From: an uncultured Agathobacter sp.
GTDB lineage: Bacteria > Bacillota > Clostridia > Lachnospirales > Lachnospiraceae
Assembly: GCA_944381555.1 (NCBI GenBank)
Contig: CALWLL010000028.1
Coordinates: forward strand, 1 to 40,259
Reading direction: 5' to 3'
Length of the DNA: 40,259 nucleotides
Position 1 is the first letter of the stretch. Each line of letters opens with the position of its first letter. A program made the translations under genes and the position numbers. Under the pieces are notes generated by a model. That model was given only the letters and a program-made list of their open reading frames with translations. It had not been told where the DNA came from and did no database searches. Positions 1 to 8,361 of the stretch are shown here, one piece after another.

Positions 1-2
1 AT

Positions 3-257
3 CTGGGAACGGATGCACTTTCCAACATGTGTAGCTCAATAGCAAAGCATGTGGAGGGATTGGAACATTTCCACTTCCACTTATTAAGACACACATTTAC
101 CAGTAATCTGTTAGCAAGCGGTGCACCGCCAAAGGATGTGCAGGAACTGTTGGGACACTCGGCAGTAAGTACCACAATGAATATTTACGCCCACGCTACA
201 AGGGAAGCCAAGAGAAATTCAGTAAGACTTTTGGATAAAGTAGCAGGGAACGATTAA
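3..257 (+). CDS. Tyrosine recombinase/integrase, C-terminal part (5' end outside window)
   Basis: The reading frame is open to the left window edge, so only about the last 84 residues of a site-specific tyrosine recombinase are present. The visible segment carries the C-terminal catalytic boxes of the family: the box II motif HLLRHTF (His and Arg), then LGHS with the second conserved His, then the nucleophilic Tyr in MNIYAHAT. Known family role: cutting and rejoining DNA through a 3'-phosphotyrosyl link, usually to integrate or excise a phage, ICE or integron-like element. The neighbouring decayed genes and IS remnant fit the edge of a mobile element. The ATG at 27 is internal and is not the true start. 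Whether it is a phage, ICE or housekeeping (XerC-like) recombinase cannot be decided from this piece; the ending resembles integrases of mobile elements more than XerC/D. Confidence 0.9.
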   Translation: MGTDALSNMCSSIAKHVEGLEHFHFHLLRHTFTSNLLASGAPPKDVQELLGHSAVSTTMNIYAHATREAKRNSVRLLDKVAGND

Positions 258-656
258 GACGAAAAAAACACTTTTTCCCTTATAATTTCCTCATAAGGGA
301 AAAAATAAGGGAAAAGTGCAAAATACATAGATGTTGATGGGCTGGGATGCCCGAAAATCAAGGAAAGTTGAGAACAAAGGCAAGAAACTCTCAGTTTGTT
401 TTATCGATAATTTTAAGTTTGATTTGAATACAAGTTTATAATCTTTTCTTCAGCATAATAACACATTATTACTATAGAGATACTCTTACTATCATCTTAA
501 TTTTCGGTAACCCATTGCTGCAAATTTATACGTCTTTAACATGCTCCTACATATACAACATTTCACACCGCGCAACAGGAGACAACATTTTTATTTCCTC
601 CAGATAAGGAAAAAGGAAGGCATCGAACTTAATGTCTTCCTTAAAGCATAAATGAT
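258..656. other. 399-bp non-coding stretch after the integrase, with nested repeats
   Basis: No convincing gene is seen on either strand. Just after the integrase stop there is a perfect 12-bp inverted repeat (TTTTTCCCTTAT at 272-283, complement at 293-304), and the right arm is partly repeated as a direct repeat (ATAAGGGAAAA at 293-303 and 305-315). Repeats next to an integrase gene can be recombinase arm-binding or attachment sites, but they could also form a weak hairpin ending integrase transcription. The rest (320-600) is AT-rich without a tRNA or other recognisable attachment target. Confidence 0.4.
609..642 (-). terminator. Putative rho-independent terminator of the 657-1576 pseudogene
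   Basis: Read on the minus strand, AAGGAAG pairs with CTTCCTT across a short partly paired loop (arms at 636-642 and 613-619) and is followed by a run of T. It lies 15 bases after the stop codon at 657. Confidence 0.6.
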
Positions 657-1576
657 TTATTTTCTAAACCTCCGTTTATAAATTCTTTCAAGCACATTGG
701 CAATACACGCAGACACAACGATAACCAATGGAATAATCACACCAAGAATGTTTAATATACCATCCAGCATTGTTGTAAACAAGCCTATAACCACCATAAC
801 GATACAAATATACTCTGGCAATAAATACAGTTTATAGACTGTCAGAATGGATCTTGTAACGTTTTCTCTCGGCGATACTTCTACGATCCAGTCGCATAAC
901 TCTTTTCTCGTTTTCTCCAATTCATCCATTTGCCTGATTGTAACTCCGGCGGAGGTATATGCAGCCCGCCAGAAAAAGTTCCTTCCAACTAAAGCCATAA
1001 GTATATAGAGTACAAACTGAAGTATTCTCATTGCTGGTAACAGCCCTGTTGGTGTATCTTGCTTAGGCTCTGCATTAACGTATCCAATCGTATCAAGAAT
1101 GTTTATAATCTTTGATTGGTTTTCTTCGTCGCAATACGCATAAATGGCTGTATTTTTCACATAGACGGTTACAGAATAATTGCCGTCTGCAGATAAGTAT
1201 AAAACTTATAATTTGCCTTACCTGTTTCTATCTCAGTTCGTGGTGCGGCCATCTTGGTTCTAATGATAAGTTTGCGAGCTTCCCGATATACTTCTAATGC
1301 GCTGCTTTGATTGTCAAAATCATAAAATTCAAAACGTATGTCACCTTTTTCTGCAACAACACATTTGTTTAAACCAGCATCCGGAAAATTTCCTTGAGCA
1401 CTATCTGTTATATCTACAGGCTGAAGATCCTGAGAAATAAGAGTGTCATTCACCTGCTCAACCGAAGCAGGGTCTGGCTGTCCAGTTAAATAAAATTTTA
1501 ATAATCCGCCTATGAGGGCAAGAAAAACAATCAAAAACAATGCTAAAGGCAAGATTTTTTTAATGCTCTTTTTCAA
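657..1576 (-). pseudogene. Uncharacterised membrane protein, broken by a single-base frameshift
   Basis: Two consecutive minus-strand reading frames form one gene. The upstream frame (1169-1576) starts MKKSIKKILPLALF, with a membrane anchor at residues 8-30 and an extracytoplasmic segment. It ends abruptly just after KANYKFYT. The downstream frame (657-1160) would need an internal GTG start. If one T is restored near 1196-1198, the text reads through as YTLSADGNYSVTVYVKNTAIYAY and gives a single protein of about 306 residues. The second half has an amphipathic middle and two or three further membrane segments near its C-terminus. I do not recognise the family. It is either a genuine pseudogene next to a decayed mobile region or a sequencing error in a T run. 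A terminator follows it; no clear promoter was found. Translating it as two separate proteins would be wrong. Confidence 0.75.
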
Positions 1577-1667
1577 TTCACTATGCTTCCTTTGGGTTTA
1601 TTCATAGCTTGCTTTACATATCAGGGATGATGGTAAAGTAACGGATGTTCCTTTCCCCTTGAAAAAC

Positions 1668-1964
1668 TTATGTAATGGGATACTGCTTTGAATACGAAAC
1701 AGCAAATCCGGAATCATCAGTAACTCGGGCAATTATCGTATAATCACCTGCTTCGGCCGGCGTCCGCTCGAAGATGTTAACAATGCTATTGTCAGAATAG
1801 CAAATGTTCTCATCTTTGTAAACGGTAAACTCCCATTGAAATTGCGTAAATTTACCTTCGGAAATAATGGTGTAGAGTTCACCCACGATGTGCCGATAAA
1901 GTATCAAACAATGACTTGTGATTTTAATATGGCTGTTTTTTGACCAGGGACTTTCATCTGTCAA
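1668..1964 (-). pseudogene. Orphan fragment with an Ig/PKD-like surface-protein domain
   Basis: A 98-codon frame whose second half (about residues 40-97) looks like one beta-sandwich repeat of a surface protein: QWEFTVYKD, then a TPAEAGDYTIIARVTDDSG core, then VSYSKQYPIT. Similar single repeats (PKD or bacterial Ig-like) are normally part of much larger exported proteins. There is no signal peptide, no membrane anchor and no clear ribosome binding site. The first codons run into the decayed transposase at 1954. The likely explanation is the 3' remnant of a larger gene truncated by the IS insertion. It could also be a non-coding coincidence, so the call is tentative. Confidence 0.4.
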
Positions 1965-2474
1965 GGAAGCATTGCACCGATTGTGTACTGCTCCCTTTTA
2001 CTCCATCCTTATGTCTTAATCTTAACTTTGCTGCTGTCCACTCTGAAAAGATATACTCTTTTGCTTCTGCAATTCGTTTCATTCCAGATTTAATCCATGT
2101 TCCACCATCTGCATTTAGATAGATTTTCTTCTCCGTAACCAGTTCCACAAAAGTAATAAGGATTTATTAGTTTATGGCGCTTACTCTTCGGTGCTTCTTT
2201 TTCAATCCCTTCATGGACATATATAAGTTTTGTGATTAAGCAGTTGTTTTTTGATGATGCTCATCCGCCTCGATATACAGATAATCTGCTACCTTTTTTC
2301 TTTTCAGGCTTTTCTTCCAACGATTCCTGAACATTCTTAACCCCAGGTTGTGTAGATCTTCTGTGAGACCAAGCACATATTCAGCTAACTTTTGCGCCTC
2401 CTTCATGAAATCATCCTCAAGTTCTTCAAATCTGTTGATGCATTCTTCTCCAAATATTTTATACTGTTAACCAT
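1954..2474 (-). pseudogene. Degenerate ISLre2-family transposase
   Basis: Several minus-strand blocks in different frames match successive parts of ISLre2 (UPF0236-type) transposases. They are MVNSIKYLEKNAS at about 2436-2474; RFEELEDDFMKEAQKLAEY and LGLTEDLHNLGLR further on; KKKVADYLYIEADEHH; then KNNCLITKLIYVHEGIEKE and PKSKRHKLINPYYFCGTG; and finally EKKIYLNADGGTWIKSGMKR at about 2080-2140. Large parts of the usual roughly 450-residue protein are missing between these blocks and frames change at least three times, so it cannot be active. The order of blocks is preserved, showing decay by internal deletion rather than shuffling. The element lies between the orphan fragment and hypE and probably marks the edge of an accessory segment. 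Confidence 0.85.
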
Positions 2475-2545
2475 AGAGAACACCTTTCTTTGCTTTCGTA
2501 TTTTGGTTTGGTCACCTAATACTTTATCACAAAGTGGTGTTCTCT
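2475..2545. repeat. 10-bp inverted repeat upstream of the ISLre2 remnant
   Basis: AGAGAACACC at 2475-2484 is exactly complementary to GGTGTTCTCT at 2536-2545, immediately outside the transposase start. It may be part of the former IS terminus or its promoter region. No matching copy is evident on the other side of the remnant. Confidence 0.4.
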
Positions 2546-2622
2546 TCTCATTTAATCCGAATAAAATTTTACGCCAGCTTGCGTTTTATGCATCTTTGCG
2601 TGTAGTGCAAGCGTTCTTATCA

Positions 2623-3615
2623 TCAGCAGATACGCGGCAGTCCTTCCCCTTGCAGCACCTCAAGATTACGAAGTCCGCCGATTCGGGTTTTTAAGTATAG
2701 TTTTCCCGGTTCCTTATCCGTAACATATCCGGCTATGCAGGCATCCTGTCCGTATTTTGCGCTCTTTATCGCCAAAACGGCTTCCTCTGCCTGACTTGCC
2801 GGAACAATCGCAACCAGCTTGCCTTCATTTCCCATATAAAGGGGGTCAAGACCTAACAAACCGCAAAAATCCTTTACCTGCGGTGTTACCGGAAGTTTCT
2901 CCTCCTCTAATTCGATGGTCGTATGGGATGCTTTTGCCAATTCTTTTAAAACGGTGGCAAGCCCTCCGCGCGTAATATCTCTCATGGCATGAACATCAAT
3001 CTGCGCCTGAAATAATGCGTCTACGATTTCTCCAAGCGGCGCATTATCGCTTTGGATATGATTGGCAATTCCCATACGTGTTCCAAGAATTGCCGCGTGG
3101 TGGTCACCGAGATTGCCCGATACGATAACGGTGTCTGTGACGCATACCCGTTCTGCTGATACTTCTCTATCCTTTGGCACAAATCCTACCCCGGCGGTAT
3201 TGATAAATAACTCTCCGTTGCCGCTTACAACCTTAGTATCCCCGGCTACGATTTCTACGCCTGCTTCTTTTGCACATTCTGCCATAGAATGCACAATCTC
3301 TTTCAGTTTTGACACCTCTAGTCCTTCCTGAAGGATAAAGCCGCAGGTGATATATTTGGGCTTTGCCCCGCGCATAAGAAGGTCATTTACCGTACCGCAG
3401 ATACAAAGACGTCCAATGTCTCCGCCCGGAAAAGTTACCGGCGTTACTACAAAGCTGTCTGTTGTCACCGCAATTCTTCCTGCACCTTCTACAACTGCAC
3501 TGTCTTCCATCTTATCTAACGTATCGCTTGCAAATTCCTTTGCAAAAATTGCATCAATCAATTCGCTGGTAGCAGCCCCTCCGCTGCCATGAACCATCGT
3601 GATTCTTTCTTCCAT
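2623..3615 (-). CDS. hypE: Hydrogenase maturation protein HypE
   Basis: HypE dehydrates the carbamoyl group that HypF attaches to its C-terminal Cys, giving the thiocyanate that becomes the CN ligands of the [NiFe] centre. The 330-residue length is normal for the family. The N-terminal MVHGSGG motif and the AIRS/PurM-like ATP-binding body (for example the VSGNLGDHHAAI segment near residue 170) are present. The protein ends in PRIC, so the acceptor Cys330 is intact. The ATG follows GGAGAT at suitable spacing. It is the last gene of hypFCDE, 63 bases after hypD. Next downstream is the decayed IS, so the operon ends here. Identification is by direct recognition of family motifs. Confidence 0.97.
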   Translation of the reverse strand: MEERITMVHGSGGAATSELIDAIFAKEFASDTLDKMEDSAVVEGAGRIAVTTDSFVVTPVTFPGGDIGRLCICGTVNDLLMRGAKPKYITCGFILQEGLEVSKLKEIVHSMAECAKEAGVEIVAGDTKVVSGNGELFINTAGVGFVPKDREVSAERVCVTDTVIVSGNLGDHHAAILGTRMGIANHIQSDNAPLGEIVDALFQAQIDVHAMRDITRGGLATVLKELAKASHTTIELEEEKLPVTPQVKDFCGLLGLDPLYMGNEGKLVAIVPASQAEEAVLAIKSAKYGQDACIAGYVTDKEPGKLYLKTRIGGLRNLEVLQGEGLPRIC

Positions 3616-3678
3616 ATCTTATCTCCATTTCTGCGCCGCTTTTTTTCGCATATGCAGCTTTGAGTCAGGCGCATCTAA

Positions 3679-4713
3679 TCACATAGAAATATATGCCGAA
3701 TGACAGCTTCCCTCTGTGGACACCATACATGCGCCCTGTGGTGTTAAAGGTCTGCATATCGTACCAAATAGCGGACACTCCTTAGGCTGCATTTTACCCA
3801 TTAGAATCTTCTCACAGCAGCATGCTTTATTACGTTTGTTATCTTCATTCAGATAAAGACTTCCCGCGTCATATTTCTCATACTCCGCGCGAAGTTTCAT
3901 TCCTGTCTTTGGAATAATTCCCATTCCACGCCAGGCAGCATCTGACTTTGTAAAATACTTTCTAACGAGCTTCTGCGCCTTTGTATTTCCTTCTTCGGAC
4001 ACAACGGAAGGATAATAGTTAAAGACTTCGCCTTTTTCCCTGTTTTCTACCAGACCACACAATGCCCGCAATATTTCCTCTCCTTCAAAGCCCGACACCG
4101 CAAACGGGATTTGGTATTTCTCTGCCAGAGGCTGAAATATCTTACTTCCCGTAACTGCCGCGACATGCCCCGGCGCTAAGAATCCCTGCATCGACGCACC
4201 GTTTTCACAAAGATACCCAATTACTCCCGGCATCGTTTTTAAAGCCGTCAAAAGTTTCATATTCTCTATTTTTTTTTCTATTACTTCTTCTAATAAAAGT
4301 GCATAAACCGGAGTTGTGGTCTCAAATCCGACTGCCGCAAATACAAACGTGGTATCCGGTTCCTTTTGGGCCAGCGTCAGAATGTCCATCGGCGAGTAAA
4401 CCATTACCGCGCGTCCGCCCATTCCCTGTACCTCGCTTAAGCTGTACCTGCTGCCCGGTACACGAAGCATATCTCCAAAAGTCACCACGCAGGTGTTTGG
4501 AGTTAATGCCAGCACAGCCAGCTTGTCTACATAAGCAGTCGGCGTCACACAAACCGGACAGCCCGGCCCTGAAATCAGATGTATCTTCGGAGATAACATT
4601 CCCCGTATTCCGTTTTTGGATATGGCTGCCGTGTGGCTGCCGCATACCTCCATAAGATGCAGGTCGGGGCCATCATAGTTTTGTAAGAGTTCCCTCATCT
4701 TCTCAAGCTTCAT
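3679..4713 (-). CDS. hypD: Hydrogenase maturation protein HypD
   Basis: HypD is the [4Fe-4S] scaffold that, with HypC, assembles the Fe(CN)2CO unit before insertion into the hydrogenase large subunit. It has 344 residues. Family signatures are MEVCGSHTAAI with Cys24 and His27, GPGCPVC with Cys52 and Cys55, GFETTTP near residue 130, and a C-terminal Cys-rich segment (CCCEK, ECPLFG, GAC, GSCHSAY) that ligates the cluster. The start codon directly abuts the hypC stop (TAA followed at once by ATG), which implies translational coupling. HypC and HypD act as a complex, so coupling makes sense. Confidence 0.97.
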   Translation of the reverse strand: MKLEKMRELLQNYDGPDLHLMEVCGSHTAAISKNGIRGMLSPKIHLISGPGCPVCVTPTAYVDKLAVLALTPNTCVVTFGDMLRVPGSRYSLSEVQGMGGRAVMVYSPMDILTLAQKEPDTTFVFAAVGFETTTPVYALLLEEVIEKKIENMKLLTALKTMPGVIGYLCENGASMQGFLAPGHVAAVTGSKIFQPLAEKYQIPFAVSGFEGEEILRALCGLVENREKGEVFNYYPSVVSEEGNTKAQKLVRKYFTKSDAAWRGMGIIPKTGMKLRAEYEKYDAGSLYLNEDNKRNKACCCEKILMGKMQPKECPLFGTICRPLTPQGACMVSTEGSCHSAYISM

Positions 4714-4929
4714 TTATGAAAATCCTCCAACATCCTGCATCAGCGCATTTAAGTCCTCTGCATCCTGCGGACTCACTTTCTGAATTACACAGCCTGCGTG
4801 CACAAGCACAAAATCCCCGGCCTTGATGTCGACAAGCCCTGTCCTTGCAGTTACCTGATTTCCGTTAAAATCCACAACTGCGTCTTTTTCATTTACTTTT
4901 ATTACTTTTCCCGGTAATGCTACACACAT
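4714..4929 (-). CDS. hypC: Hydrogenase assembly chaperone HypC/HybG family
   Basis: This small chaperone binds the Fe(CN)2CO intermediate with HypD and presents it to the large-subunit precursor. The start is set at the second possible ATG (4929). This puts the essential Cys at position 2 (MCVALPGKVI), where the family requires it, and GAGG lies six bases upstream. The longer frame beginning at 4941 would bury that Cys at position 6. The resulting 71-residue protein matches the family, including the D-FNGN and VHAGCVIQKV segments. It lies 36 bases after hypF and directly abuts hypD. Confidence 0.96.
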   Translation of the reverse strand: MCVALPGKVIKVNEKDAVVDFNGNQVTARTGLVDIKAGDFVLVHAGCVIQKVSPQDAEDLNALMQDVGGFS

Positions 4930-4965
4930 AGAAATCCTCATTTCTGCATAAAAATGCCACCTTTT

Positions 4966-7377
4966 TTAGTTCTCATATGTTGCAAGATACATCTGTCCAA
5001 GTGCGATTCCGCCGTCTCCGCAAGGAACCTTCCCGTTTATATATACAGCCTTTCCTCTTTCCTGAAGCCCTTCCATAACTTCCGCAAGCAAAATCCTGTT
5101 CAGAAAGGTTCCGCCGCTTAATGCCACCTGTGTTATCTGCATTTCCTTACATATTTGCTCTGCCAGCTCCACAATCGCTTCTGCTACTGCATGGTGGAAC
5201 AGATACGCCATCTCTTCTTTCGAATAGCGGTCTTTTAGATGATACATATCTGCTAACAATTTTACACCATCCACCTGCCGGACGCCATCTGCTTTTTGGC
5301 ATTTTGCGTGCAGAACTGCTTTTCGTTCTGCATCAGAGCTTCCGGCATACGCCTTCGTATCTATCATACGCTTTCCTTTATGTGCAGACTGCTCAAGCAT
5401 AATCGCACATTCTCCCTCGTAGGAATTAAAATGGCAGATATCAAGAAGTGCCGCTGCTGCATCAAACAGCCTTCCCATAGAGGAAGAACATACCGTATTG
5501 ATATTCTGTTTCCATGCCATTTCCTGAAGCACATAGTTTTTCGGCGGTAGGGTTCTATCCGTTGAAATGGCTTTTTCCCAAAATGCCTCTACATCATACC
5601 CACGCTCTCTCGCCTCAAGCATATAAGAAAGGAGTGTCATATCTGCCTGTTTTGCACCGGTATCTGCTCCTAATAGTTTTACCATGCTAAAATGCCCTGC
5701 TCTTATCATTCTTTCGTCTTGGCACAGAAGAAATTCACTTCCCCATATCGTCCCGTCCGTACCATATCCGGTTCCGTCACAGGCAATTCCAAGGACTTTT
5801 CCATATAGTCCATGCTCTGCTATAACGGATGCGATATGCGCATGATGATGCTGGATATGAAGCAGTTTCGCGGATGCGCCCTTCTCCCCGCTCATCTGCT
5901 GCGCTTTTTGAACGGACACATATGCCGGGTGCATATCGCATACAACGGACTTTGGTTTCATTTCCAAGAGTTCTTCCATGCGTAAAAGACCATGGCTTTC
6001 ACTTTCCATGCAGCGCACATCTTCCAAATCCCCAAAATGCTGGCTCAGATACACAAGCTCGTTCCTTCCAAGCGCAAACACGGCTTTTAAGTCCCCTCCT
6101 GCTGCAAAGGTATCTTCCGTCAGCTTTCTCTTTAGCGCAACCGGCTCCGGTACAAGGCCTCTGGCACGGCGGAGAATCTGCACATAAGGCTTGGCGTTTG
6201 GCGAAATTTCCGTCACCTGATATATAGAATCATCTAACGGAGTTAAAATCTCTCTGTCATGCGTAAGCATAAAATCAATACCGTTCCATAGGTGTTTTTC
6301 CATCTCCTCATCGGATATAATCATAGGCTCTCCCCCTCTGTTTGCGCTTGTCATGACAAGAGGCCCCGTCTCTTCCAACAAAAGAATCTGTAGCGGATTA
6401 CAGGGAATCAGGGCTCCGATTCGGTCACTTTCCCCACAAACTTCCGGTACGAAATCCTTTTTCTTTTTCAACAATACAATCGGTCTTGACGAAGATAACA
6501 GCAGGTTTTCTTCTGTCTCCGACAGACTGCAATATTCCTTTACAGCATCTATATCAGGAAACATCACTGCAAATGGCTTTTTATCCCTGTGTTTAAATTC
6601 CCGAAGCCGTCTTGCAGCCTCACGATGCAGTGGTGAAAAAGCAAAGTGAAAACCGCCAATATCCTTAATGGCGCCGATTTTCCCTTCCTTTAAATCTGCA
6701 ATTGCCTGTGCGATTGCCTGTTTGGAACTATCCGTATTCCCATTACCGGCGCCGTCTGCTGTCACATATCTTAGCTTCGGCCCGCAAACCTCACACGCAA
6801 TTGTCTGGGCGTGTCTGCGGATATTGCCTTTTTGGGTATATTCTTCTCTGCACGCATCACACATGGCAAAACTGTCCATCGTAATCGTTTCTCTATCATA
6901 TGGCACTGCCTTCTGAATGGAAAACCTTGGACCACAGGCAGTACAGCTTATAAACGGATAGCGGTATCTTCTGTTTGACGGGTCATGCATTTCTTCTGCA
7001 CACCGGTCACAGGTCGGCAAATCCACCGGAAGAAAGCGGCGCAGCTCCCGCGTCTTTTTGCTCTCTGCGATATGGAACCGTCCGTCCCACACAGACGCTT
7101 CGTTTCTTTCTTCTTGTGAAACATCGTCCCATGATACCTGTTTTATGCTGTCTATTCGGCATCCCGGCAAAGCATTGCTTTCAGACACCAAATTCAGGCG
7201 ATGAATAAAAGTATCCACCGCCTGTTTATTTCCTGAGATGATAATTTCCACAACACCTCCCAGATTCTTTACTTGTCCTGCTAACTTTAGTTCCTCTGCC
7301 AGTTCTGCCACAAATGGGCGAAACCCAATTCCCTGCACCAGACCTGTTACAACAATTTTCTGTATGTAATTATCCAT
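4966..7377 (-). CDS. hypF: Carbamoyltransferase HypF
   Basis: HypF converts carbamoyl phosphate to carbamoyl-AMP and transfers the carbamoyl group to the HypE C-terminal Cys, the first step of CN ligand synthesis. All domains are visible in order. An acylphosphatase-like domain (VQGIGFRPF, residues 14-22) comes first. Two zinc motifs follow: Cys123/126/145/148 and Cys173/176/195/198. Then comes a YrdC-like domain (about 215-400) and a Kae1/TobZ-like domain with HHHAHIASV near residue 507 and SGGTFLNRIL near the end. At 803 residues it is slightly longer than E. coli HypF. The ribosome binding site is weak (AAAGAAAG). It is the first gene of hypFCDE and has its own promoter at 7422-7450, separate from the ech genes. 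Confidence 0.97.
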   Translation of the reverse strand: MDNYIQKIVVTGLVQGIGFRPFVAELAEELKLAGQVKNLGGVVEIIISGNKQAVDTFIHRLNLVSESNALPGCRIDSIKQVSWDDVSQEERNEASVWDGRFHIAESKKTRELRRFLPVDLPTCDRCAEEMHDPSNRRYRYPFISCTACGPRFSIQKAVPYDRETITMDSFAMCDACREEYTQKGNIRRHAQTIACEVCGPKLRYVTADGAGNGNTDSSKQAIAQAIADLKEGKIGAIKDIGGFHFAFSPLHREAARRLREFKHRDKKPFAVMFPDIDAVKEYCSLSETEENLLLSSSRPIVLLKKKKDFVPEVCGESDRIGALIPCNPLQILLLEETGPLVMTSANRGGEPMIISDEEMEKHLWNGIDFMLTHDREILTPLDDSIYQVTEISPNAKPYVQILRRARGLVPEPVALKRKLTEDTFAAGGDLKAVFALGRNELVYLSQHFGDLEDVRCMESESHGLLRMEELLEMKPKSVVCDMHPAYVSVQKAQQMSGEKGASAKLLHIQHHHAHIASVIAEHGLYGKVLGIACDGTGYGTDGTIWGSEFLLCQDERMIRAGHFSMVKLLGADTGAKQADMTLLSYMLEARERGYDVEAFWEKAISTDRTLPPKNYVLQEMAWKQNINTVCSSSMGRLFDAAAALLDICHFNSYEGECAIMLEQSAHKGKRMIDTKAYAGSSDAERKAVLHAKCQKADGVRQVDGVKLLADMYHLKDRYSKEEMAYLFHHAVAEAIVELAEQICKEMQITQVALSGGTFLNRILLAEVMEGLQERGKAVYINGKVPCGDGGIALGQMYLATYEN

Positions 7378-7421
7378 ATGATATATAGTCTTTCTTTGTA
7401 AAACCGAAAAGTTCTTTTAAA

Positions 7422-7450
7422 ATTATAAACCCCGAAATACACTTCGTCAA
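7422..7450 (-). promoter_or_regulatory. Sigma-A-type promoter of hypFCDE
   Basis: Minus strand: TTGACG (7445-7450), a 17-base spacer, then TATAAT (7422-7427). The start of transcription should fall near 7415, about 38 bases before hypF. A terminator lies just upstream at 7523-7565, so hypFCDE is probably an independent unit. Confidence 0.75.
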
Positions 7451-7522
7451 CTGATGTCAATTGCGCTTTCGTGTCTTTTACTTCCTTTCGGCGAGATGCA
7501 CATCCGGTCTTTCCTATGATAC

Positions 7523-7565
7523 AAAAAAACACCTCAGTCTGCCCGTTTTGCATACTAAGGTGTTT
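7523..7565 (-). terminator. Rho-independent terminator after the small-protein genes
   Basis: Minus strand: ACTAAGGTGTTT complement pairing (7527-7538 with 7554-7565, one wobble pair) followed by a run of seven T. It begins 4 bases after the stop codon of the gene at 7569-7826. Confidence 0.85.
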
Positions 7566-7568
7566 ATA

Positions 7569-7826
7569 TCATTTCTCCTGCTTCCATCTTATTAAATTGT
7601 TCTCCTTAAATTCCTTTTCGTAACATTCGCACAGAAATTCTTCCCGCTCTTTTTTACTTTTACCCCGCTTTTTCTCAACTTCCCTTACGTTCGGATTCTC
7701 CCTTCTCGGATCATGTCCGCTCATCTGACTGGCATAAACATGAAAAAATCCATTTCCGAAAGTGGCCGCCTTATTGGAATAAATATAGGTCGGGGGACCG
7801 ATTCCATATTGAATACTTTGCAACAT
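7569..7826 (-). CDS. Uncharacterised small protein C of a three-gene set
   Basis: An 85-residue protein starting MLQSIQYGIGPPTYIYS. The start at 7826 was chosen because AAAGGAGG sits seven bases upstream; the longer frame from 7847 would place that ribosome binding site inside the gene. The N-terminal 35 residues are mildly hydrophobic and Gly/aromatic rich. The C-terminal half is highly charged (EKKRGKSKKEREEF) and likely helical, with two Cys in LCECYE. There is no signal peptide or membrane segment. I do not recognise a family. It is the last gene of a set (8255-8794, 7933-8361, 7569-7826) placed between the HypA fusion and hypFCDE, and it ends at a strong terminator. Its function is unknown; a link to hydrogenase maturation is only a positional suggestion. 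Confidence 0.7.
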   Translation of the reverse strand: MLQSIQYGIGPPTYIYSNKAATFGNGFFHVYASQMSGHDPRRENPNVREVEKKRGKSKKEREEFLCECYEKEFKENNLIRWKQEK

Positions 7827-7932
7827 CCCTGTTCCTCCTTTCCACATCCTGTGGTTTCCACTATTTCCTTTGTTATATATATCGGCACTTTTTCTGAAAA
7901 CGTAAGGTTTTTATGAAAATATTTCGTCAATT

Positions 7933-8361
7933 CTATCCCTGTTTATACAGATTGCGCAAATACTCTTCCTTCTCACAATATTCTTCCAAGTCCATCTTTT
8001 GCCTTTCTTTTGCGCGATTGCGTTTCGCCTCATTTACGGCTTCTATGTAATCTTCCATTACTGCCTCTTGTGCACGCTCCATACGTTCTAACTGCTCTTC
8101 ATACTGCTTTTCATGGCGAATCCGCATTTCTTTCCTTGCATATTCCGTCAATTCATCATAATCCTCTAAAAAAGATTTCCACTGCTTTTGCGTAAACTTT
8201 TTAGCTCCTGTCTGTAAAGGAGTATTCTGCATCTTTTCTGATTCCTTGTCGGATTCAGCACTCTTTTTCTCCAAAAGCTGTCTGTAATAATCCTCCTGCG
8301 GCATGGTCTTCTTGGCATAGGTTAATGTTGCATTTTGAGATGATACCGTTTGTAATTTCAC
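7933..8361 (-). CDS. Uncharacterised charged coiled-coil protein B of a three-gene set
   Basis: A 142-residue, very Lys/Glu-rich protein. The likely start is the GTG at 8361 (protein begins MKLQTVSSQNATLTYAKK), because GAGGGG lies six bases before it; the ATG at 8391 is upstream of that site. From about residue 60 to the end it is predicted helical and charged (EEQLERMERAQEAVMEDY, then KERQKMDLEEY), typical of a soluble coiled coil. The 5' end overlaps the 3' end of the preceding gene by 107 bases in another frame. The N-terminal pattern (short polar segment with TYA) is loosely like the TYIY of the next gene. No family was recognised and the role is unknown. Confidence 0.7.
   Translation of the reverse strand: MKLQTVSSQNATLTYAKKTMPQEDYYRQLLEKKSAESDKESEKMQNTPLQTGAKKFTQKQWKSFLEDYDELTEYARKEMRIRHEKQYEEQLERMERAQEAVMEDYIEAVNEAKRNRAKERQKMDLEEYCEKEEYLRNLYKQG

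Noticed and set aside
270-320. CRISPR-like repeats
   Set aside because: Only two or three short adjacent repeats without regular spacers; no cas genes.
657-1160. Separate GTG-started gene downstream of the broken membrane-protein gene
   Set aside because: The frame joins the upstream gene after restoring one base, and the GTG has no ribosome binding site.
2550-2622. Terminator of hypE
   Set aside because: The possible ACGCTTGC/GCAAG-GCGT stem has a large bulge and poor T run, so it was not listed.
4299-4655. Overlapping plus- and minus-strand frames inside hypD
   Set aside because: They are shadows of the strongly conserved hypD frame and have the low-complexity composition of antisense reading.
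4930-4941. Upstream ATG of hypC at 4941
   Set aside because: It would move the essential Cys2 to position 6; the ATG at 4929 has its own GAGG and gives the conserved MCVAL start.
7347-7553. A 68-residue minus-strand frame between hypF and the small-protein genes
   Set aside because: It overlaps the hypF start, contains the hypF promoter and a terminator, and has no ribosome binding site or family likeness.
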